Origin: Candidatus Heimdallarchaeota archaeon
Lineage (GTDB): Archaea; Asgardarchaeota; Heimdallarchaeia; JABLTI01
Assembly: GCA_019056785.1 (NCBI GenBank)
Contig: DXJV01000069.1
Coordinates: 1-44,628 of the forward strand
Direction of reading: 5' to 3'
Length of the DNA stretch: 44,628 nt
The notes under the pieces were generated by a model. It made no database searches. It saw only the letters and a program-made list of their open reading frames with translations, and was not told the origin of the DNA. Below are positions 1 to 8,293 of this stretch, piece after piece. The translations under genes and the position numbers were made by a program. How positions within the stretch are numbered: the stretch's first letter is position 1; the number at the start of each line of letters is the position of its first letter.

Positions 1-789
1 GCTGAAAGGAATGATTCGCTTGGAAAAGGGCCCTTTTATGGTGCTCCATTCCCTCTTGAAGCTATTTTGGAAGGGAAAAAAGAGTTGGTGATCTATTTTG
101 GGCGCGCTCAAAAATACGTGAAGGGGACAGATGCTGTTATTGCTGTAGCAAGACATGACAAAAAGCGGCACTATATGATTATTTGCAGTGGCTCCAAAAG
201 TGAATTGCAATGGCATTTATCAATGATGACGGGTTTGGAAAATGTCACTTTAGCATGGGAACATAATTCAAAACTCGTTCTTGGAGTAGTTCAATTGGCA
301 GAAACAAATCCTAAAGTTAGAAGCTATGCTTTGTTTTTATCACGAAGAGAACCAATGGGCCTTGTCAGTCGAGAAGTTGTTCTTATGCAAGATCGTGGGA
401 CTGTTCTCCCCATTGTTTCAAATCTTTGCGGTTTCGATGATAAATGGCAAAGAGAATTTAGCTTTGTAGTTACCAATCCCTCCTATGGAGAAGAAAAGGG
501 TAGTCATTTTCAAGAAAAGAACTCTCAAATGAGCCCACAGGAAGAACTGTTCATTAATGACCAATGCATTAAAGAAACTTTAGAGGCCTTAGATTCCTTA
601 AGTAAATTACCAGTAGAAGAGTTGCAAGAGCGCGTGTCGAAATACAAAGCAGCAATTAAACAAGTCTACAATCAAAATCGTTATTGGAGTTTTTATTTGC
701 AAATAATAGAAAAACTCATACCTGAAATAGTGCCAATTGTAGATAGCATTATAGAAAAAAATGGTTTAGAGCGCCTGCCAAATATTTAA
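1..789 (+). CDS. C-terminal part of a GT4-like glycosyltransferase (5' truncated by window)
   Basis: The reading frame is open from base 1, so the gene starts outside the window; 262 codons are visible. The segment VIYFGRAQKYVKGTDAVIAV resembles the GR..KG..L sheet that opens the donor-binding domain of GT-B enzymes. SRREPMGLVSREVVLM followed by GTVLPIVSN matches the GT4 (glycosyl transferase group 1) pattern R.EP.GLV..E.M..G.P.V, where the glutamates contact the nucleotide-sugar. The C-terminal ~100 residues are helical and charged. Family knowledge suggests transfer of a sugar from a nucleotide donor to a glycan or lipid at the cytosolic face of the membrane. Donor and acceptor cannot be told from this fragment. 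Confidence 0.65.
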   Translation, partial: AERNDSLGKGPFYGAPFPLEAILEGKKELVIYFGRAQKYVKGTDAVIAVARHDKKRHYMIICSGSKSELQWHLSMMTGLENVTLAWEHNSKLVLGVVQLAETNPKVRSYALFLSRREPMGLVSREVVLMQDRGTVLPIVSNLCGFDDKWQREFSFVVTNPSYGEEKGSHFQEKNSQMSPQEELFINDQCIKETLEALDSLSKLPVEELQERVSKYKAAIKQVYNQNRYWSFYLQIIEKLIPEIVPIVDSIIEKNGLERLPNI

Positions 790-930
790 CAAAAAATCCT
801 CCTACAGCTTAAATCTTTTACTATTTTGCTACAAGGCATAAATTTATTTTCCAAATAGGCTTTTTAGAGAATAATATTACAATAACATAATTTTTAATAG
901 CTTAGTAAAAAATTAGATGGGGCAACAATC

Positions 931-3900
931 TTGACTGGACCTGTAAAAGATGAGAATTCATCATCAAGTCACAAGAAATCAGAAAAAGGGTCTAATCGAG
1001 ATACAATTAGTAATGAAGAACAATTAGCTTTTGAAAAAGAGCAATTATCAAAACGTCTCATCGAAATAGAGCGACGCGCTTTAGGTCTTTTTGAACTAAC
1101 AAATGATGCCATTTTCTTCCTTGATCTAGAGGGTAATCTATTGGATGTTAATCAACGTGCAGCAGAAATACTGGGTTATAATCGTCATGACATTATTGGA
1201 ACTTCTATTTTCAATTATATTGCAGATGAGGATCAAAAAGATGCAAAAAACCGGTTAAAGGCATTGATTTCAGGTGAAATTTTACCAATCTATTGTCGCT
1301 GGTTTAAAAGAAAAGATGGCTCAAAATTTCCTGCTGAAATAAACGTTGCTTTAGTTCAGGATGAAGAAGGGAAACCTACCTATATTCAAAGTGCAGTTAG
1401 AGATATTAGTGAACGACATGCTGTTGAGGAGACTTTAAAAAGAGAGCGTGAAGCATTCAATTTACTAGCCAAGGCATCCATTCTTTCAACTGACCTGGTT
1501 GATCTCTGTAAGCGAATTGCCTTTAGTATCTGTCGAGTCTTAGATTTTGATGCAGCAGCTATAAGAGTTTTTGAAAAATCAACTTCTCTTTTGAAAGTAA
1601 TCGCAACTCATGGCATTAGAGAAAAAACCGCTTACCTTGAACCAACTAAACTCTCGGACCCAAATTATATTTATACCTTAAGTGCACGACTAAAACGTGA
1701 AATTATAATGTCACGATTTGAAGAGCAATCACTAATCGCTCAATATAAAGAGAAATTACGTTCTGTTGGGATACACGAACTCATTACTTGGCCGATTTTA
1801 GATAATAAAAATGATCTTTTAGGAGTAATTCAATTAGCCTCCTATCACCCCAAAGTTGTCTCTGAGCATGATTTCCAATTCTTTGAAACCTTAGCAAGAA
1901 TGTTTACTCTTGCCTTTGAACGGAAGCTGGGTGAAGAAGCTCTTAAAGAAAGCGAGGAACGGTATCGTTCTTTTGCTCAGAATTTCCAAGGTATTGCTTT
2001 TCGGGTAAAAAAAGATTGGACGCCTGTCTTTTTCCATGGTGCTGTTGAGGCTCTTACGGGCTATAGAGAAGCTGATTTCTTAAAAAGAGAACCTGAATGG
2101 AATGAAATCATTTACCCCGCAGATCGAGATATAGTTTTGAAGGAACGAAAGGCTTTACAAACAACACCAAATAAGTCTAGCACTCTGGAATACCGAATTA
2201 TCCGGAAAAATGGGCAAATTAAATGGGTTCAAGAAATCTCTCAGAATATCTGTGATGAGTCAAATAAAATACTTCATATTCAAGGAGCAATCTATGATAT
2301 CACCGAGCGAAAGAGAAATGAATCAATCCTTGAAATTCAAAAGGACCTTGGAATAAAATTAAGTACGATTACAAATCTTCAAACAGCATTGGAGTGTGTT
2401 TTGGAGACAGCAATGGATATTGATGTTTTTGATTGCGGGTGTGTATATCTTGTCGATAAAGAAACTGGTTTTATCTATCCAACAGCGAAAAAAGCGTTAA
2501 GTGATGAGTTTATAGATGAGATTACTTATTATTCCTCGAACTCTCCATTCACTCATGCTGTCCTAACAGGAAAAGCGTTTTACCAGGAATATGATGACTT
2601 ACAGGTCAATTTTGAAGAAGAATCTTTCAAAGAAGAAAAAATACGCTCTTTAACCATTCAACCAATTTATTCGGATGAAGACCATATCATTTCTATCCTT
2701 GTGCTTTGTTCACATAAAATAGATCATATCCCTCTTTCAACAAGGCATGCTATCGAATTACTAGTTGCCCAGATAGAAGGAGCCATACAACGGATAGATG
2801 TTGAGGAAGCTTTACGAGAAAGCAATGAAAAATATCGTACATTCGTTCAAAACTTCCAAGGAATTGCTTATCGAATGGATATTGATTATAAACCCATTTT
2901 CATTGATGGTGCTTGTGAAGCAATTCTCGGGCTGTCTGTAGAAGAGATGCTTTCAGGGAAATATAAACGGGAAGATTATATCCATCCATATGACATTGAT
3001 AAATTAAATAAGAAAATGCAAGAATCCCTTCAAAATCCACAGAAAAACTGGCAAATGGAATACCGGATAATTACTAAAGATGGTAAAATTAAATGGATTT
3101 TAGATAGTTGGCAAGTTTTAGTTGATAATGAGAATAATCCTATTGGTTATCAAGGGTCTATCCAGGACATCTCTGAAAAGAAGGTCGCACAAGATGAACT
3201 CCAAAAATTATATGAGGACCTCGAACGGCGAGTAAATGAACGGACTGACCAAATTTCTGAAATCAACAAAGAATTGGTCGCTTTTTCATATTCAGTTTCT
3301 CATGATTTGCGAACCCCCTTAAGGCACATAGGTGGCTTTGCTCAATTATTGCAAAAACGTGTTGCATCAATGGAAAACAAAGATGAACGCATTGAAGGTT
3401 ATTGTCAAAAAATTCTAAATTCCGTTGAAGAAATGAATGCCCTTATTGATGGTCTTCTAACTTACTCGCGGATGAGTCGGGTAGAAATGGTGCGAATAAA
3501 GGTGAATCTCACTGAACTCGTTCATGACGTTTTAAATGACTTCCAAATTGAACTGAAAAATCGTAAAGTAGATATTAGAGTTGACATCCTTCCTGAAGTC
3601 GTTGGTGACCCCTCCTTACTTCGGCTTGTGCTTGTTAATCTGATAGCCAATGCTTTGAAATTCACCAAAACAAAGGAGTTAGCTGTTATTGAGATTGGGC
3701 AAAAACCGTTCCAGGATCCTGAAAAAGTGACGATTTATATTCGGGATAATGGTGTTGGCTTCGATATGAAGTACTATGAACGTTTATTTGGCGTGTTCCA
3801 ACGATTGCATAAACAAGAGGAATTTGAAGGAACGGGAATTGGATTGGCAACTGTTCAACGAGTCATTCGTCGAATGGGAGGAAATATTTGGGCAGAAGGG

Positions 3901-3972
3901 GAAGTGGGCCAAGGAGCAACTTTTTATTTCACCCTTCCTAAAGCAGACAAAAATCTTAAAAAAAATGACTAG
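931..3972 (+). CDS. Soluble multi-PAS/GAF sensor histidine kinase
   Basis: A 1013-aa hybrid sensor without membrane segments, so a cytosolic sensor. Order from the translation: PAS (~50-165, ending RDISERHA), GAF (~175-330), PAS (~340-455, ending YDITERKR), GAF (~465-620), PAS (~635-755, ending QDISEKK), coiled coil, then HisKA and HATPase_c. The phospho-acceptor is His791 in FSYSVSHDLRTPLRHIGG. The N box is LIANALKFT (Asn near 907) and the glycine boxes are DNGVGFD and GTGIGLATV. All catalytic boxes look intact, so it should autophosphorylate. It has no receiver domain and there is no response regulator in the window, so its partner lies elsewhere. The start is a TTG; the ATG at 917 runs into a stop within six codons. 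The end overlaps the convergent small gene by 4 bp. Confidence 0.92.
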   Translation: MTGPVKDENSSSSHKKSEKGSNRDTISNEEQLAFEKEQLSKRLIEIERRALGLFELTNDAIFFLDLEGNLLDVNQRAAEILGYNRHDIIGTSIFNYIADEDQKDAKNRLKALISGEILPIYCRWFKRKDGSKFPAEINVALVQDEEGKPTYIQSAVRDISERHAVEETLKREREAFNLLAKASILSTDLVDLCKRIAFSICRVLDFDAAAIRVFEKSTSLLKVIATHGIREKTAYLEPTKLSDPNYIYTLSARLKREIIMSRFEEQSLIAQYKEKLRSVGIHELITWPILDNKNDLLGVIQLASYHPKVVSEHDFQFFETLARMFTLAFERKLGEEALKESEERYRSFAQNFQGIAFRVKKDWTPVFFHGAVEALTGYREADFLKREPEWNEIIYPADRDIVLKERKALQTTPNKSSTLEYRIIRKNGQIKWVQEISQNICDESNKILHIQGAIYDITERKRNESILEIQKDLGIKLSTITNLQTALECVLETAMDIDVFDCGCVYLVDKETGFIYPTAKKALSDEFIDEITYYSSNSPFTHAVLTGKAFYQEYDDLQVNFEEESFKEEKIRSLTIQPIYSDEDHIISILVLCSHKIDHIPLSTRHAIELLVAQIEGAIQRIDVEEALRESNEKYRTFVQNFQGIAYRMDIDYKPIFIDGACEAILGLSVEEMLSGKYKREDYIHPYDIDKLNKKMQESLQNPQKNWQMEYRIITKDGKIKWILDSWQVLVDNENNPIGYQGSIQDISEKKVAQDELQKLYEDLERRVNERTDQISEINKELVAFSYSVSHDLRTPLRHIGGFAQLLQKRVASMENKDERIEGYCQKILNSVEEMNALIDGLLTYSRMSRVEMVRIKVNLTELVHDVLNDFQIELKNRKVDIRVDILPEVVGDPSLLRLVLVNLIANALKFTKTKELAVIEIGQKPFQDPEKVTIYIRDNGVGFDMKYYERLFGVFQRLHKQEEFEGTGIGLATVQRVIRRMGGNIWAEGEVGQGATFYFTLPKADKNLKKND

Positions 3973-4400
3973 CTGATTTCTGTTCGCCATTGTTTCAAGT
4001 TGTCTACAAAAATTTTTCTGTCGTCTTTTTGTTCTAAATTGTCTAATAATTCGAGCAAGCTATCTTGAACTAGATAAATGTTTCTTGAAGAAGTGGGATA
4101 GCTAAGAGTAAAGTCAAGTAACGGAAAATATTTCTCCATTAATTCATCATTTGCTTCGATTAGCTTGGAAAACAACCCATTTGGAATTGGGAGCTCTTTT
4201 ACCCACGCATTTGCTTCAGTGATGCTTACTCTCTCATCATGAACAAGATAAAATGATGCGAGGGCAATATTTTCTAAAGCCCTTTTACAATGTGTATAAA
4301 CACTTTGATGGTTCAAATATTTCCGAGCTTCAATAGCCTTCTGATATTCAGCAATTGCTGTAGAAATCAGATTAATCATTAATTGAGGGTCATCAATCAT
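3969..4400 (-). CDS. Small helical protein of unknown function
   Basis: 143 aa, predicted to be almost entirely alpha-helical, with no signal peptide or membrane segment. The N-terminal half (AIAEYQKAIEARKYLNHQSV, then CKRALENIALASFYLVHDER) has the alternation of small and aromatic residues seen in TPR-like or HEPN-like bundles, but I do not see a clear R-x4-6-H HEPN motif. It is convergent with the histidine kinase, overlapping its last 4 bp, and reads away from the nitroreductase in the same direction with a 54-bp gap. It could be co-transcribed with the nitroreductase. I do not recognise the family. Confidence 0.6.
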   Translation of the reverse strand: MIDDPQLMINLISTAIAEYQKAIEARKYLNHQSVYTHCKRALENIALASFYLVHDERVSITEANAWVKELPIPNGLFSKLIEANDELMEKYFPLLDFTLSYPTSSRNIYLVQDSLLELLDNLEQKDDRKIFVDNLKQWRTEIS

Positions 4401-4454
4401 TTTTTTACCAAGCCTTTTTCTTTGCTTAAATTAATCTATGCATTCCCTGTAAAA

Positions 4455-5315
4455 TCATTTTTCTATCCAACTAATAATATAGCGCTTTAAATGGGATTTC
4501 TCGTTCTCTTTTTCCGCTATTTTCTGCCAAGAGCCTTTTATATTCTGTTCTTGCACACATAAATCGAAATGACATAAAGCAATTCCAATGTCAAGAAGTT
4601 TTAATTTCGGAAACTTTGTTGGAGTAATCTTTTCTGTTGTTTCAATATAAAAGTGGAACATTTTCTCATCCTTTATAATGCGCCATGGCTGTGAATTGCG
4701 ACTCGAGGGCGCCCAGCGAACCATTTCAAGAGTTTCAGAAAACTTTCCCGCGGCTTCTCGTGAAAGAGTATGGAAGAAATCTTTCTGAAAGAAAAAGTGT
4801 TTCCAACTTTTCCTGCGTTTAGATCTAATTGCAAGAGAAATTATTGAGTCTCTTATTCCTGTTGTATTTGTTGGATAACCAACGGGAGAAATAGCTGGAA
4901 TTATTTCGTCGTTTTTTAATTCAATGACTTTTGCAAGGTAATCATTACGAAAAGTTTGTCCAAGCCAACAAGTGCCCAAATCAAGTTCTGTGGCTTTTAA
5001 AATTACTTGCTCAAAAGTATACCCATAATCAATAACTGTTTCTGGAGTTGCTTGGGGGATGACGCCAACGAGAAACATCTTGGCCCCACGTACCATTCGA
5101 TAAGTAAGTTTATTGCTATCCGGAATTTCATCAGGGAGTTTTACAAGTTTATACTTAATTTCAGTGTTGAAAAGTCCCTTCAGGGGTTTTTTGATTGCGT
5201 GTTCTAAAATCCTCAAAGTTTGTTTCTTAATCGGAACGTTTTGATATTTCCTGCATGATGAGCGTTTTCGAATTATATTAAAAACTGATTCTTGAAATTT
5301 CATTTGGTCATTCAC
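4455..5315 (-). CDS. TM1586-type nitroreductase-like flavoprotein
   Basis: 286 aa. The N-terminal half starts with the nitroreductase signature RKRSSCRKYQNVPI and contains GTCWLGQTF; the C-terminal half carries RWAPSSRNSQPWR, a second FMN-binding nitroreductase-like segment. Two half-domains in one chain is the layout of the putative TM nitroreductase family (PF14512). Such proteins bind FMN and may reduce quinones or nitro compounds with NAD(P)H; the substrate is unknown. I chose the GTG start because it sits 23 bp after a TATA box, which suggests a leaderless mRNA. The decayed copy at 7398 also keeps the GTG but not the internal ATG at 5303. A second, broken copy of this gene's start lies about 2 kb upstream. 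Confidence 0.8.
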   Translation of the reverse strand: MNDQMKFQESVFNIIRKRSSCRKYQNVPIKKQTLRILEHAIKKPLKGLFNTEIKYKLVKLPDEIPDSNKLTYRMVRGAKMFLVGVIPQATPETVIDYGYTFEQVILKATELDLGTCWLGQTFRNDYLAKVIELKNDEIIPAISPVGYPTNTTGIRDSIISLAIRSKRRKSWKHFFFQKDFFHTLSREAAGKFSETLEMVRWAPSSRNSQPWRIIKDEKMFHFYIETTEKITPTKFPKLKLLDIGIALCHFDLCVQEQNIKGSWQKIAEKENEKSHLKRYIISWIEK

Positions 5316-5373
5316 AAAACAAGAAGTGCCCCTTGGCTATTTAAAACCTCACTTTTAATCGTTTAGAACATAC
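5305..5373 (-). promoter_or_regulatory. Nitroreductase promoter, duplicated at 7388-7458
   Basis: On the minus strand a TATA box TTTTAAATA (5338-5346) lies 23 bp before the GTG start, as expected for a leaderless archaeal gene. The whole 69-bp segment is roughly 80% identical by eye to 7388-7458, including the start codon, the TATA box and the block CTCACTTTTAA (plus-strand reading). Confidence 0.65.
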
Positions 5374-5447
5374 GGCTTTCTCAGAATTGATTATTGTATA
5401 ACCTCTTTTTCATTTATTCTCGGAAATTGTTAAAGACTCAAGAATAG

Positions 5448-7166
5448 TCAAGAGAATTCTCTCGTCATAAATTTTTTTCGAAATTCCTCCTTTAAGAGTT
5501 GTTTGGTGATTAAAATTGACATGTCATTTCTGTTTTTATTAACCGAAAGGCGAAGAATAGGAGAGGTTTGTTCTCGTTTATAGTAGAACACCTTAAAGAA
5601 ACCTGCAGTGCCTTCACTATATGGTTCTCTTCTTCCGAGGCTCACTATCAATTCTTTCTCGCCATCGTTATCAAGATCAAAAGTGTCAACATCCCAATTA
5701 AAGGAGTCATTCCCCCATAAAACAATCGGTCGAATGGTTGAAATATTGAATCGTGAATGGGAGAGAGGAATAATTCCAAAGTCATCCCCTAAATTTTGAA
5801 AAATTACAATGTCGCCCCAAGTATTTGCCCCTTGACGGGTTCGCATAGCATAGATAGCAATGTCATCAAAACCATCTTTATTATAATCCCATGGTTGAGG
5901 ACTAGAGTATACCCATATGTAGGGATAGGTCCAATCAAAATTAAAATCGATTGTTCTTATCGTCCAACTGGCACCTTCTTTTACAAAATAGAGGAAACCA
6001 TTCAGTCCTATGCCTTCAACTGCCACAGTATTTGCCAAGCCAAAAACAATTGCTTCTGCACCATTGGTAGCATTTCCATCGAAATTCCCTCGATTGGCTG
6101 GAAAAAGTTCAACACCACCCATCCACCAGCTTTGTTCCTCTTGAAAAGCATAGGTGTGGTTGACATCAGCTGCTACTCTGCGATAAAAAACAATTTTACT
6201 GGCAAGAATGGCATTATGTTCATCACGAAAGGTTCCCCACATCATTAAGTCTAACCCTGGACTATCATCATAGAGATTAGTTACCGTAGCTCGTGCTTGT
6301 AATCTATCTGAGAGGTTCATTTCAGCCGGGTCCCAATACAACTCTCGGTAACTATCTGAAAGGTTATCATAAAGCCAAAAACGTTTCAGGTAAAAGGGTT
6401 CTTGATTGTGAGGTTCAGCTCCTATAATGGTTTTCGTAACAAATCGATAATCAAATGGATAAAATCCCTCTTCAGGTTGCTCTAGAAGAAAGACATGTCC
6501 AAAATATTTGTTATCATTAAAACGATTACATGTCACCAAAATGTGATAACCATCCTTTAAGGGGCCGGAAAAAGAACGCGGAACAAAAGAGGGAATAATC
6601 ATTATCCCACCAGTTAAGTTTTCAGCCCAAGCGCCATAAAATAGCGGTTTTGGCTCCCACAAAGACCCTGCGTTTGGATCAATATAGATTACTCCGGGAA
6701 AGGGTCTACTTGAATAAGCATGATTTGGCGGGTAGTTTATAATATCAGCCATTGTAACGATCTCTTGCAAACCATCACCATCAATATCCTCATCAACTAT
6801 CCCTTTAACAGGCCAGGTATAGGACTGATTGCCTGAAAAGTCAAATCGGGGGTGAAGGGTTTCTACTCCCCAGTCACCTTGCTCATTCTGATAATGACGA
6901 AAAATTCCAGCAACACCATGAGAATAACTCCCAATCATTTCAAGAGTGCCATTGCCGGTGAAATCTCCAAAGCTAACTGTTTGCTGAAAATCATCCTTCA
7001 TTGGTACACCTATCTCGTGCCAATCCTCAGGCGGTTCCTGCCATGGTCCATTAGCCGTTGTTGAAGTTTTATTATGGAAAGTCAAATAACCAATTAAAAC
7101 GCCTAAACTAGTACAACTTAAACTCAAAATAATAACTATTGAAAAAAATTGTTGCCGGTTCATCAT
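5448..7166 (-). CDS. Exported FG-GAP/VCBS-like repeat protein
   Basis: 572 aa. Residues ~6-28 form one hydrophobic segment (FFSIVIILSLSCTSLGVLIG), an uncleaved signal anchor or signal peptide; the rest should lie outside the cell. It contains spaced Asp-rich loops of the integrin-like FG-GAP/VCBS type: VSFGDFTGNGTLEMI (~67), VDEDIDGDGLQEIV (~125), PWDYNKDGFDDIAIY (~440) and DTFDLDNDGEKELIVS (~505). These DxDxDG loops bind calcium in known beta-propellers. No catalytic motif was seen, so a surface-binding or structural role is the best guess. The C-terminal ~25 residues (KQLLKEEFRKKFMTREFS end) are basic and look unlike the propeller. It is transcribed alone; a TATA-like TTTATTAAT lies at about 7190-7200. 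Confidence 0.75.
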   Translation of the reverse strand: MMNRQQFFSIVIILSLSCTSLGVLIGYLTFHNKTSTTANGPWQEPPEDWHEIGVPMKDDFQQTVSFGDFTGNGTLEMIGSYSHGVAGIFRHYQNEQGDWGVETLHPRFDFSGNQSYTWPVKGIVDEDIDGDGLQEIVTMADIINYPPNHAYSSRPFPGVIYIDPNAGSLWEPKPLFYGAWAENLTGGIMIIPSFVPRSFSGPLKDGYHILVTCNRFNDNKYFGHVFLLEQPEEGFYPFDYRFVTKTIIGAEPHNQEPFYLKRFWLYDNLSDSYRELYWDPAEMNLSDRLQARATVTNLYDDSPGLDLMMWGTFRDEHNAILASKIVFYRRVAADVNHTYAFQEEQSWWMGGVELFPANRGNFDGNATNGAEAIVFGLANTVAVEGIGLNGFLYFVKEGASWTIRTIDFNFDWTYPYIWVYSSPQPWDYNKDGFDDIAIYAMRTRQGANTWGDIVIFQNLGDDFGIIPLSHSRFNISTIRPIVLWGNDSFNWDVDTFDLDNDGEKELIVSLGRREPYSEGTAGFFKVFYYKREQTSPILRLSVNKNRNDMSILITKQLLKEEFRKKFMTREFS

Positions 7167-7203
7167 AATTTTAAACTTGGGTCTTTCTGATTAATAAACT
7201 ATC

Positions 7204-7291
7204 TTCCCGAAAAAGAATCGTTCATTAAAAATGGGAGGATGTTATTTAAATTAGTAGTAAAATAAGACTTTGAAGGTTTATTTCCATTATG
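7204..7291 (+). repeat. Copy A of an ~88-bp repeat (copy B at 10353-10440)
   Basis: It shares the blocks CCGAAAAAGAATCGTT, ATTAAAA, ATGTTATT and TTTGAAGGTTT with 10353-10440 in the same order, with small indels between them. Both copies end at an ATG. Copy B runs exactly up to the start of the HEAT-repeat gene; copy A leads only into a 25-codon ORF, so it looks like an orphaned upstream region. Confidence 0.7.
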
Positions 7292-7398
7292 AATTTCTTA
7301 AGGTTCTTACTGAAAACTACAAACTCTTGTTATTTTCTGAAAGGCAAACGTTTAGTAATTATTTGAGGGATTTCTTAAAACGTCGATTGGTCTTTCAC
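7275..7398 (-). pseudogene. Decayed 5' remnant of a nitroreductase paralogue
   Basis: Read on the minus strand from GTG at 7398, the translation is VKDQSTF*EIPQIITKRLPF then RK*Q. It aligns with the intact neighbour VNDQMKFQESVFNIIRKRSS then CRKYQ, with one codon missing. Matches include V, D, Q, F, E, II, KR, RK and Q. The stops replace Gln (CAA to TAA) and Tyr (TAT to TAA). Similarity fades after about 40 codons, near copy A of the repeat. Its promoter is preserved better than the coding part. I infer a tandem duplication of the nitroreductase gene followed by loss of most of one copy. Confidence 0.65.
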
Positions 7399-7458
7399 AA
7401 AACTAGGGCCCCCCTTCCGGATATTTAAAATCTCACTTTTAAGTCACTTAAACACTAC
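7388..7458 (-). promoter_or_regulatory. Duplicated nitroreductase promoter without a functional gene
   Basis: This 71-bp copy of 5305-5373 keeps the TTTTAAATA TATA box and the GTG. It may still fire and make a short antisense or non-coding transcript towards the FG-GAP gene, but that is inference only. Confidence 0.6.
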
Positions 7459-7530
7459 ACTAAAAAGAAAAAAGAGAAAGGAAAGAAAGCTTCGCAGAAT
7501 GATTAAAGCTTCAAGACTCTCAAAAAAGTT

Positions 7531-8274
7531 TTATCTGCTTTCATTTCCATTGGGAACAAATATTATACCATCTTCTAAACGTAATATTTGATCTGTCTTT
7601 TCCCAGACTCGAGGGTCATGAGAAACAATTACCACAGTAACACCCATTTCGCGATTAAGGCTGCGTAGAAGGGCAATGATTTCATCGCCATTCTTTGAAT
7701 CGAGGTTTCCGGTGGGTTCGTCAGCAAAAATAATTGAAGGATTATTAATTAGTGCTCGGGCGATTGCAATTCTTTGTTTTTCACCCCCACTAAGTTCCTT
7801 GGGTTTGTGTTTGGCTCTTTGCTCAAGTCCAACCATTGCCAGGGTTTTCAAAGCTCGTTCACGGTCTGTTTTTGAAATGCCATCGGGAATGAGTGGCAAC
7901 AGAACGTTCTCTAAAGCCGAGAGTGTTGGGATTAAGAGGAAATCTTGAAACACGAAGCCAATTTCTGTTTTCCGTATGGTCGCAAGTTTTCCTTCAGAGA
8001 GGCCAGTAATTTCAATCTCCTTTAGAAAGGCTTCCCCCGAAGTAGCAGAGTCCATACACCCAAGAATGTTGAGCAGTGTGCTTTTTCCTGAGCCGCTAGG
8101 ACCTGCAATTGAGACCATTTTTCCTTGTTCAATACCAAAGGAAACATTGTTTAATGCCACAACTTCAGATGGCTCGCCTTTATTGTAAATCTTAGTTAAA
8201 TTATAGGTTCTGATGATATATTTCTCAAGATCATGCCTTTTGGTGAGTTCAATATGATTTATGTGTTCTGTCAT
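7531..8274 (-). CDS. ABC transporter ATPase, MacB/LolD type
   Basis: 247 aa. Walker A GPSGSGKST (58-66), Q-loop Gln110, signature LSGGEKQR (161-168), Walker B IIFADEPTG (181-189) and switch His219 are all present. The spacing is that of the MacB/LolD/FtsE group, which powers FtsX-fold permeases. These work as mechanotransmission exporters or lipoprotein/peptide movers rather than importers. The gene follows its permease by 19 bp, with a strong ribosome binding site AAGGAGGT (minus strand, 8282-8289) in the gap, so the two are co-translated and should form one complex on the cytosolic side of the membrane. Expression is probably set by the TetR operator upstream of the permease. Confidence 0.93.
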   Translation of the reverse strand: MTEHINHIELTKRHDLEKYIIRTYNLTKIYNKGEPSEVVALNNVSFGIEQGKMVSIAGPSGSGKSTLLNILGCMDSATSGEAFLKEIEITGLSEGKLATIRKTEIGFVFQDFLLIPTLSALENVLLPLIPDGISKTDRERALKTLAMVGLEQRAKHKPKELSGGEKQRIAIARALINNPSIIFADEPTGNLDSKNGDEIIALLRSLNREMGVTVVIVSHDPRVWEKTDQILRLEDGIIFVPNGNESR

Positions 8275-8293
8275 TTTTTAACCTCCTTGATAA

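Larger units (their letters stand above)
7167..7530. other. 364-bp intergenic patchwork of duplicated remnants
   Basis: There is no intact gene here. Reading left to right it holds the promoter of the FG-GAP gene, an ~88-bp plus-strand copy of the sequence preceding the HEAT gene (7204-7291), a decayed minus-strand nitroreductase start (7275-7398) and that gene's copied promoter (7388-7458). An A/G-rich stretch (7459-7500) follows, leading to the end of the ABC ATPase gene. The plus-strand ORF from ATG 7289 gives only 25 codons. Confidence 0.7.
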
